Assembly: GCA_027620395.1 (NCBI GenBank)
Contig: JAQBZY010000168.1
Coordinates: forward strand, 1 to 5,011
Source of the DNA: Pseudomonadota bacterium
GTDB taxonomy: Bacteria; Pseudomonadota; Alphaproteobacteria; Rhodospirillales; Casp-alpha2
Length of the DNA stretch: 5,011 bases
Reading direction: 5' to 3'
Under the pieces are notes generated by a model. The model searched no databases and was not told the DNA's origin. It was given only the letters and a program-made list of their open reading frames with translations. The translations under genes were made by a program, and so were the position numbers. This document shows, piece after piece, positions 1 to 5,011 of this stretch; the stretch's first letter is position 1, and every line of letters begins with the position of its first letter.

Positions 1-140
1 GCAACTCGGTATGGCCGGTGATCTGGTTCGCATCTTTTTTCGCGATTATGTCGATGGCCGCTTATCATCTCGCCCGCTGGGGCGAGGCCCGCGAAGCCCG
101 GCGTCAGCAATCCCTGCAATCCCCGACGGAGATTTCCTGA
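1..140 (+). CDS. C-terminal end of a membrane protein, possibly an ABC transporter permease (5' truncated)
   Basis: Reading from base 3, this frame is open from the left edge to a TGA at 138-140 and gives about 45 residues. It contains one hydrophobic segment (VWPVIWFASFFAIMSMAAYH) followed by a short, charged, Arg-rich tail (ARWGEAREARRQQS), which is the pattern of a last transmembrane helix ending in the cytoplasm. Permeases of the SsuC/TauC/ThiX type often end this way, with a helix and then a basic tail near a Trp, and such transporters often sit beside catabolic amidohydrolases; the permease call is therefore an inference from topology and context. No EAA loop or other diagnostic motif lies inside the window, so another transporter class or an unrelated membrane protein remains possible. 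The stop is one base before the next start codon, so the two genes are very probably co-transcribed and translationally coupled. Confidence 0.55.
   Translation, partial: NSVWPVIWFASFFAIMSMAAYHLARWGEAREARRQQSLQSPTEIS
128..132 (+). promoter_or_regulatory. Ribosome binding site of the first amidohydrolase gene
   Basis: GGAGA lies 9 nt before the ATG at 142 and is inside the last codons of the upstream membrane-protein gene. It supports the ATG at 142 as the start and suggests that ribosomes finishing the upstream gene re-initiate here. Confidence 0.6.
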
Positions 141-141
141 G

Positions 142-1524
142 ATGAATTCCGATCAAGACTGCATCATCACGTCTTCCACCTTGATGACGCTAGACGATGC
201 GCTCGGCACCATCGAAGACGGCGCCATCGCCGTCGTTGGCGGCCGTATCGCCACCGTCGGGTCCAGCGCCGAGATCGCCAAGGCGCACCCTGAACTGAGC
301 GTCATCGATGGCCGGGGCAAGGTCGTGCTGCCGGGGATCATCAATTCGCATACGCATTGCGTGCTTTTGGTGCTGCGCGGCACCGTCGAGGACATGTCGG
401 GCGATGCCATCTTCGGCTACATGACGCCGATCAGTTTCGCCATGACCGACGCCGAACGCCGGGCGTTGGCGCGGCTCGGCTGCCTGGAAGCGATCCGCTC
501 CGGCACCACGACGCTGGTCGAGCCGTTTCGGTTCATTACCGGTTATGGCGACGGCATGGTTGAGAGCGGCCTTCGCTTGTATCTCGGAGAAAATGCCGCC
601 GACGCGCTCACGCTAAAAATCCGCCATGGCATCTACGAATTCGACCGCGGCTTCGGGCAGGAGTTTCTCGACCGCACGGTGGCGATGATCGAGAAATTCC
701 ACGGTGCCGAAGATGGCCGGGTGCAGTGTCAGATATCGGCGCACGCGCCGGATGTTTGTTCTCCGTGGATGCTCGATCAGTTGAACATGCTCGCGTCGAA
801 GCACAACTTGACCCGTACCGTGCACTTATCGCAGAGCCCAAAAGAGCTAAAGCAGGTGCGCGATGCCCATGATCGCACGTCCGCGGAATACCTCGACGAC
901 AACGGTTGGCTCGGACCCGACGTCATTGGCGCGCATTGGACCTATTGCACCGAGGCCGACATCCGGCTGTTGGCCGAGCGCGGCGTCCACATGGCGCACT
1001 GCCCGGCCAACAGTTCGAGGCGCGGCCCGCACAAAGTTCTGGCGCACCACATCATCGATGCCGGCGTCAACATCGTGCTTGGCACCGACAACATGACCGA
1101 GGACATGTTCCAGGCCATGAAGATCGGCTCCATCGTGCATCGCGGCGCCAGCGGCGGCGGTGTCAGCCCGGGCCCCATGCATGCGCTTCGGGCGGCGACC
1201 ATAAATGGCGCCCGGGCGCTCGGCCGGGAAGGGGATATCGGAACGCTCACGCCCGGCAAGCGTGCCGATCTGACGATCCTCGATCTCAGTCATCCGAGCC
1301 TTCGTCCGGTGATCAATCTGGCGTCCAACATCGTTCACTACGGCCATCCCGGCGTGGTCTCGTCGGTGATGGTCGAAGGCCGATTTCTGATGCGGGACGG
1401 CAAGATGCTGTCGATGAACGAAGCCGACGTCATCGCCGAGGCCCAGGCGGCCACGCTTGCCGCCTGGCGGCGCCTCGCCGAAATATCGCCCGACATCGAA
1501 CTGCCGCAATCCATGCAAGGCTGA
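142..1524 (+). CDS. COG0402-type metal-dependent amidohydrolase (deaminase/chlorohydrolase-like)
   Basis: A complete 460-residue cytoplasmic TIM-barrel amidohydrolase of the MtaD/TrzN/AtzB/HutF group, at the family's usual length. An N-terminal beta-sandwich portion (about 5-62) precedes the metal motif LPGIINSHTHC (63-73, His70 and His72). Then come SGTTTLVEP (120-128), SAHAPDVCSP (199-208, His201), VHLSQSPKE (227-235, His228), the AHW motif (His265), HCPANS (286-291) and GTDN (314-317, Asp316, the expected catalytic metal ligand). The C-terminal GTLTPGKRADLTILD (367-381) and VMVEGRFLMRDGK (409-421) are typical of the superfamily. Members deaminate or deiminate purines, pyrimidines, triazines or formimino compounds; the substrate here is not identifiable. 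One oddity: the Glu usually found three residues after the barrel His (HxxE) is Gln231. The start at ATG 142 has a good ribosome binding site and leaves a 1-nt gap to the upstream stop. It appears to be in an operon with the next two hydrolase genes. Confidence 0.9.
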   Translation: MNSDQDCIITSSTLMTLDDALGTIEDGAIAVVGGRIATVGSSAEIAKAHPELSVIDGRGKVVLPGIINSHTHCVLLVLRGTVEDMSGDAIFGYMTPISFAMTDAERRALARLGCLEAIRSGTTTLVEPFRFITGYGDGMVESGLRLYLGENAADALTLKIRHGIYEFDRGFGQEFLDRTVAMIEKFHGAEDGRVQCQISAHAPDVCSPWMLDQLNMLASKHNLTRTVHLSQSPKELKQVRDAHDRTSAEYLDDNGWLGPDVIGAHWTYCTEADIRLLAERGVHMAHCPANSSRRGPHKVLAHHIIDAGVNIVLGTDNMTEDMFQAMKIGSIVHRGASGGGVSPGPMHALRAATINGARALGREGDIGTLTPGKRADLTILDLSHPSLRPVINLASNIVHYGHPGVVSSVMVEGRFLMRDGKMLSMNEADVIAEAQAATLAAWRRLAEISPDIELPQSMQG

Positions 1525-1526
1525 GC

Positions 1527-1531
1527 GAGGA
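1527..1531 (+). promoter_or_regulatory. Ribosome binding site fixing the start of the FGase-family gene
   Basis: GAGGA ends 6 nt before the ATG at 1538. An in-frame ATG also exists at 1457, but it would overlap the preceding gene by 68 bp and would add sequence unlike the family, so this site favours 1538. Confidence 0.6.
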
Positions 1532-1537
1532 ATTAAA

Positions 1538-2416
1538 ATGCCGAACAACCAAACCGAAAACATTCACCTCTCCGGCATCCTGATGTGCCGGAAGCCGATG
1601 GCGGCCACGGCGCCGCTGGTCTTCGATATCCCGAGAAGTGGCAATGAGTATCCCCAGGAATACCAAAGCCCGGCACCTTTCGACGCGGTCAGGCGCTCGG
1701 TTTCCATGTACGTCGAGGAGCTTTGCTGCTTGGCGCCGGCACACGGCGCGACATGGCTCCATGCATTATTCCCGAATGTTTATATCGATGCCAACCGGCA
1801 CGAACTCGACGTCGATCCGAAATTCGTTGTGGGTGCCACCCCTGTTCCGCTGCAGCCGACCGACAAGTCCGCGCGCGGCATGGGGCTGATCGCGCGGGTC
1901 TGCGGCAAGGGCGATGTCGTCTTGCAAACGGCGCCGATCACGGCGGAGGATCTTCAGCACCGGCTCGACAGCTACTACTGGCCCTATCACAACATGCTCC
2001 GTGACATCCTGGCTGGATTTCGTGCCAGCCATGGCGTCGCCTATCATGTAAGCTGTCACTCCATGTCGAGCGTCGGCGGTAAGGCGGTCGCCGACCCTGG
2101 CCGCAAGCGCTCCGACTTCGACATCGGCACCCGACACGGGACAACTTGCGATCCGGCTTACGCCGACGCCGTTGTTTCGTTCCTGAAGGGGCTCGGCTAC
2201 GACGCGACGCTCAACGAGCACTTCGCCGGCGCCGAGTCGGTACGAAAACACGGCAACCCGTCTGGCGGCATTCATAGTCTGCAAATCGAGATCAATCGCG
2301 GCATTTACATGGACGAAGACAGCTATCGGCGTGGCCCCCGCTTCGCCGTCATCCGCGAACACCTGGGGGCGCTCGCTGGCCATCTCGCTGGCTTCGCCGT
2401 CAGCGGCGCGAAGTAA
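1538..2416 (+). CDS. N-formylglutamate amidohydrolase (FGase) family protein
   Basis: A 292-residue protein of the FGase family (HutG-type N-formylglutamate deformylase; zinc hydrolase with a carboxypeptidase-like fold). Visible signatures are FDIPRSGNEYP (29-39), VYIDANR (81-87, compare family D-x-N-R), YYWPYHNML (146-154), CHSMSS (173-178), DFDIGTRHGTTC (193-204) and LQIEINRGIYMDED (248-261). Length fits the family. HutG enzymes hydrolyse N-formyl-L-glutamate to glutamate and formate at the end of histidine breakdown. There is no hutU, hutH or hutI here, so a different N-formyl or N-acyl substrate is more likely than classical histidine degradation. The first motif normally reads PHSG; here it is PRSG (Arg33), and the usual N-P-F/Y-x-G-G stretch is altered to NEHFAGAE (226-233). 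It starts 13 nt after the upstream amidohydrolase and ends 15 nt before the M20 gene, consistent with an operon. Family call strong, exact function unknown. Confidence 0.88.
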   Translation: MPNNQTENIHLSGILMCRKPMAATAPLVFDIPRSGNEYPQEYQSPAPFDAVRRSVSMYVEELCCLAPAHGATWLHALFPNVYIDANRHELDVDPKFVVGATPVPLQPTDKSARGMGLIARVCGKGDVVLQTAPITAEDLQHRLDSYYWPYHNMLRDILAGFRASHGVAYHVSCHSMSSVGGKAVADPGRKRSDFDIGTRHGTTCDPAYADAVVSFLKGLGYDATLNEHFAGAESVRKHGNPSGGIHSLQIEINRGIYMDEDSYRRGPRFAVIREHLGALAGHLAGFAVSGAK

Positions 2417-2431
2417 CAGGAGAAGACCGCC

Positions 2432-3706
2432 ATGCCCGCTTTCCGCGACAACGCCCGCCAACAGTTGATCGACTGGATCGAAGCCGATCGCGACAAGCTG
2501 ATCTCGTTCCTGAGCGGATTTCTTGCCAAGCCGTCGGCCAACCCGCCCGGCGATACCCGCGAAGCGACGGCTTTCGTCGCCGACTGGCTGCAGGCAGAGG
2601 GCATTTCGTGCGAGATCGTCGCGCCGATGGAAAACATGCCCAACATCGTCGCCGTGACCGAAGGTGCGGGACCGGGCCGGCATCTGGTGATGAACGGGCA
2701 CATCGATGTATTTCCGGTCAGCCCGGACGAGAAATGGACGCACGTCCCCTGGTCCGGCGATGTCGCCGACGGCTGTATCTGGGGACGCGGCGCGTCGGAT
2801 ATGAAATGCGGCACTTCGGCCTTGATCCTGGCCTTCGCGTATTTGACCAAGCTCAAGGCGCACTGGCCGGGCAAGTTGGTGCTGACTGCCGTCTCAGATG
2901 AGGAGACCGGCGGCAAGTGGGGAACCCGCTATCTGCTCGAACACAGGGCCGAGGACTGCCTCGGCGATTGTGTGCTGAACGCGGAACCGAGCGGCCTCAA
3001 TTCGATCCGGTTCGCCGAGAAGGGAACGCTCCGCCTTAGCTTCGTGGTCGAGACGCCGGGCGCGCACGGCGCCTATCCACACCGCAGCAAGAACGCCAAC
3101 CGCATCGCCGCCGGATTGATCGTCGATTTGGATGCCATCAACGATCTGCCCGTCAACATGCCGCCTAAGATGGCGGAATATCTTGCCCGACCGGAAGTCC
3201 GAGCCTGCATGGACGGCGTCATGGGCAAGGGCGCCGCCGACGTGGCGACCCGGGTGACGCTCAGCGTCGGCGTCGTCAAGGGAGGTATCAAGGTCAACAT
3301 GATGCCCGGTATCTGCCGCGTCGAGGCCGACATCCGGCTGCCGTTCGGCGTCGAGCGCAAGGACGTGTTGGCGGCCATCGGCAAAATTCTCGAACGCTAT
3401 CCGGAAGTGACACTGGAGGTGCAGGAAGCGGCCAGCAATCCGGCGTCGGCGAGCGAGCCCGACCACGAAATGCTGGGCATTCTCAAGCGCGTCATTGAAG
3501 AGATCAGCCCGAATCGCCCGGAGGCGATCACCGGCATCGGCGGCACCGATTGCAAATTTTTCCGCTACATGGGCGTGCCGGCGTTCGTCTACGGCCCATC
3601 ACCGGAAACCATGTCGATGCCCGATGAACGGGTGCCGATTGAGGATTTCCTGCAGGTGCTCCGGGTGCATGCGCTCGCCGCTTTCGATTATCTGACGGCA
3701 AGCTAA
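2432..3706 (+). CDS. M20-family metallohydrolase (ArgE/DapE/YlmB-like deacylase)
   Basis: A 424-residue cytosolic di-metal amide hydrolase of the M20 family, which removes acyl groups from amines (acetylornithine, succinyl-diaminopimelate, formylaminopyrimidine). The motifs are in order: NGHIDVFP (88-95, His90 ligand, Asp92), GRGASDMKCG (118-127, bridging Asp123), SDEETGG (155-161, catalytic Glu157 and ligand Glu158) and NAEPSG (183-188, ligand Glu185). The dimerisation lid domain begins near 190 and carries HGAYPHRSKNANR (212-224). The catalytic domain resumes near 345 and contains GIGGTDCKFFRYMGVPAF (368-385). The last metal-binding His usually precedes P-D/N-E; here the stretch is TMSMPDERV (393-401) with Met396. 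Length matches ArgE/YlmB relatives. The start is supported by AGGAG at 2418-2422, 9 nt before the ATG. Operon context argues against housekeeping arginine or lysine synthesis and for a catabolic or salvage role. A YlmB-like formamidopyrimidine deformylase is one candidate, unproven. Confidence 0.9.
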   Translation: MPAFRDNARQQLIDWIEADRDKLISFLSGFLAKPSANPPGDTREATAFVADWLQAEGISCEIVAPMENMPNIVAVTEGAGPGRHLVMNGHIDVFPVSPDEKWTHVPWSGDVADGCIWGRGASDMKCGTSALILAFAYLTKLKAHWPGKLVLTAVSDEETGGKWGTRYLLEHRAEDCLGDCVLNAEPSGLNSIRFAEKGTLRLSFVVETPGAHGAYPHRSKNANRIAAGLIVDLDAINDLPVNMPPKMAEYLARPEVRACMDGVMGKGAADVATRVTLSVGVVKGGIKVNMMPGICRVEADIRLPFGVERKDVLAAIGKILERYPEVTLEVQEAASNPASASEPDHEMLGILKRVIEEISPNRPEAITGIGGTDCKFFRYMGVPAFVYGPSPETMSMPDERVPIEDFLQVLRVHALAAFDYLTAS

Positions 3707-3752
3707 CGCGCCGCTGTCCGAGAGTTGCTGCACCGAAGTCGGCGGTAACAGC

Positions 3753-3857
3753 GGCAACCGCGTCGCGACATTCGGCGGGTCATGGACGTTCATCCTGACC
3801 TTCATCGTGCTGTTGATCATTAAGATAATGGACAGTCGCCCGGATCAAGATCGCTAA
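3753..3857 (+). pseudogene. Probable remnant of a DUF1003-type membrane protein gene
   Basis: Within the 171-bp gap between the two convergent genes, the frame starting at multiples of 3 is open from 3696 to a TAA at 3855-3857. Its later part reads GNRVATFGGSWTFI, then a hydrophobic run (LTFIVLLII), then KIMDSRPDQDR. DUF1003 membrane proteins contain a closely similar stretch, roughly R-V-A-x-F-x-GSW-x-FI followed by a membrane helix, and end their conserved region with M-S-x-N-R...DR. The fragment may therefore be the helix-1 region joined to a degraded end by an internal deletion. There is no ATG, GTG or TTG start upstream in frame and no ribosome binding site, and it is far shorter than a usual DUF1003 protein, so it is called a relic. 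The similarity is recalled by eye; a chance hydrophobic reading frame is the alternative. Confidence 0.45.
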
Positions 3858-3877
3858 GGAAAGACGCGGCGTATTAC

Positions 3878-5011
3878 CTAGCTTCGGGAATTCCTGGGCT
3901 CATAGGGCTCGAACGGTTCGCCGTCGAGCCAGCCAGCGTAGAATTTTTCGACATAGGGAAGGGCACGGCGTGCCATCCGGCGGCGTCGGTCCTCATCGGC
4001 AGTCCTAGGGCCGGCGAGCCGTTCGGTCAGCTCGTGCAGCACGGCTGTTTCATCGACCCGCGTGAACCTGCCGTCCTTGAGGATGGCCTCGCCCGCGACC
4101 AGAACCGTATCGACGCCCGCCGACTTGGCGCGGAAAACGATGGCCTCCAAGATCGAGACTTCGGGATCGATATAGGGCTCGGTGATTTGCGATTTTCGGA
4201 GCAGCACCATGTCGGCGGCGCGCCCGGTCTCAAGTCGGCCGATGCATTCGCCAAATCCGGTCGTCAGCGCGCCATGCTCGGTCGCCATCCGAAATACCTG
4301 CGCCGCCGATGGCGCCGGCTCGGCGAAGCCGGGCGGCCGGTGCGAATGCAGCACTTGGCGCAGTTCCTGGAACATGTCTCGGTCGTCGTTGACGCCGGCC
4401 TCGTCGATGCCGATAGCGACTTTGATGCCGCGTTCGAGCATGGCGTTGAGAGGTGCTGTCCCGCTTTTGAGTCGCATGTTGGAGCTGCAGTTGTGGCAAA
4501 TCCGAGTGTCGACGGCGGCGATGGCGTCCAGGTCTTCTTCCGTCGTCCAGACGCCGTGCCCAAGGGTCAACCGCTCATTCAAGAGCCCGACGCGCTCGAG
4601 ATGCCGGATCGGCGAGCCGCCGGAACGGCGCCGCGCGAAGGCACGCTGATAGGGAGTCTCCAACAAATGCATGTGCATGCAGGCGCCGGTGCGCTTGGAG
4701 GCATCGGCGATCCGCTCCAACGCATCGTCGCTGCACCATTGGTAGTTTATGGGGGCCAGTTGAATGACGACCCGGTCTTCCGAAGCATACACACGTCGAA
4801 GCCGGTCGAAGACCTTGATGTTTCCGTCGATACTGAGCTTGAGGGGATCGATGGCGGCGGCCAGCTCCTTCGCCAAATCGGCCGGCAACGACGCGAGGAA
4901 TTCCTCGTCGTCGCCGTAGACAAGGCGGTTCTGATCGCGCAGGCTATAGGAATAGGAAACCCGCATGCCGATGTCGTGGTACGCACCAAGTACTTCCGCG
5001 GCACCGGCGCA
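3878..5011 (-). CDS. Second COG0402-type amidohydrolase (N-terminus beyond right edge)
   Basis: The minus-strand frame is open from the window's right edge to a TAG at 3878-3880 and gives about 377 residues. The ATG at 4966 is internal to the open frame and is not taken as the start: family members are about 450-480 residues, and the HxH metal motif is missing because it would lie beyond the edge. Counting from that Met, visible motifs are APINYQWCSDDAL (71-83), MHMHLLETPYQ (97-107, His100 and Glu103), LGHGVW (135-140, His137), CHNCSSNMRLKSG (157-169), IGIDEAGVNDDRDMFQE (185-201, Asp188) and GRLETGRAADMVLL (243-256). These match the deaminase-like subgroup with an H-x-x-E motif and an SN-x-R-L-x-SG loop. 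Unlike the plus-strand amidohydrolase, it keeps the Glu of the HxxE motif, so a deaminase or deiminase chemistry is plausible; the substrate is unknown. It converges on the hydrolase operon and so has a separate promoter, outside the window. Confidence 0.88.
   Translation of the reverse strand, partial: CAGAAEVLGAYHDIGMRVSYSYSLRDQNRLVYGDDEEFLASLPADLAKELAAAIDPLKLSIDGNIKVFDRLRRVYASEDRVVIQLAPINYQWCSDDALERIADASKRTGACMHMHLLETPYQRAFARRRSGGSPIRHLERVGLLNERLTLGHGVWTTEEDLDAIAAVDTRICHNCSSNMRLKSGTAPLNAMLERGIKVAIGIDEAGVNDDRDMFQELRQVLHSHRPPGFAEPAPSAAQVFRMATEHGALTTGFGECIGRLETGRAADMVLLRKSQITEPYIDPEVSILEAIVFRAKSAGVDTVLVAGEAILKDGRFTRVDETAVLHELTERLAGPRTADEDRRRRMARRALPYVEKFYAGWLDGEPFEPYEPRNSRS

Noticed and set aside
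1457..1537. Longer N-terminus for the FGase-family protein
   Set aside because: It would overlap the end of the amidohydrolase gene by 68 bp and add a segment not typical of the family; the ATG at 1538 has a well-spaced ribosome binding site.
847..1563. 238-codon open frame on the minus strand antisense to the first amidohydrolase
   Set aside because: Its product has no recognisable motif, and the plus strand carries full amidohydrolase signatures over the same stretch.
1766..2863. 365-codon open frame on the minus strand spanning the FGase and M20 genes
   Set aside because: It lies antisense to two genes with clear family motifs, crosses their boundary, and has a low-complexity Arg/Val/Asp-rich product without recognisable domains; this is a GC-rich mirror frame.
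3742..3761. Short inverted repeat GCGGT...ACCGC as a terminator
   Set aside because: The stem is only 5 bp with a 10-nt loop and is not followed by a T run, so it does not support a Rho-independent terminator.
3887..3894. Palindrome GGAATTCC
   Set aside because: It falls inside the C-terminal codons of the minus-strand amidohydrolase and is too short to be more than chance.
4668..4681. ATGC-rich near-repeat (TGCATGTGCATGCA)
   Set aside because: It is explained by the codons for the Cys-Met-His-Met-His stretch of the metal motif in the minus-strand amidohydrolase.

Overview
The window looks like chromosomal DNA from a GC-rich proteobacterium, most likely an alphaproteobacterium (Rhizobiales or Rhodospirillales type). 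This rests on high GC at third codon positions, tightly packed metabolic genes with AGGAG-like ribosome binding sites, and the style of the hydrolase subfamilies. The lineage is an inference; no marker gene is present.

Layout. Positions 1-140 carry the last 45 codons of a plus-strand membrane protein, possibly an ABC transporter permease. It is followed after 1 nt by a COG0402-type amidohydrolase (142-1524), after 13 nt by an N-formylglutamate amidohydrolase-family protein (1538-2416), and after 15 nt by an M20-family metallohydrolase (2432-3706). The spacing and shared direction indicate one operon. A 171-bp gap (3707-3877) follows. It contains no convincing terminator, but part of it reads as a degraded fragment resembling a DUF1003 membrane protein. 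On the minus strand, converging on the operon, is a second COG0402-type amidohydrolase (3878-5011) whose N-terminus lies beyond the right edge.

How the genes may work together. A transporter subunit with three or four C-N bond hydrolases suggests uptake and stepwise breakdown of a nitrogen-containing small molecule. Pairing a COG0402 amidohydrolase with an FGase-family enzyme recalls HutF plus HutG (formimino to formyl to free amine), and an M20 enzyme in a transporter operon recalls YlmB, the formylaminopyrimidine deformylase of thiamine-precursor salvage. Neither assignment can be made from sequence alone. All three operon enzymes differ from the textbook motif of their superfamily at a notable position (Gln for Glu, Arg for His, Met for His), so a specialised or undescribed substrate is possible. 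These may equally be ordinary subfamily traits. No mobile element, CRISPR array, tRNA or rRNA was seen.
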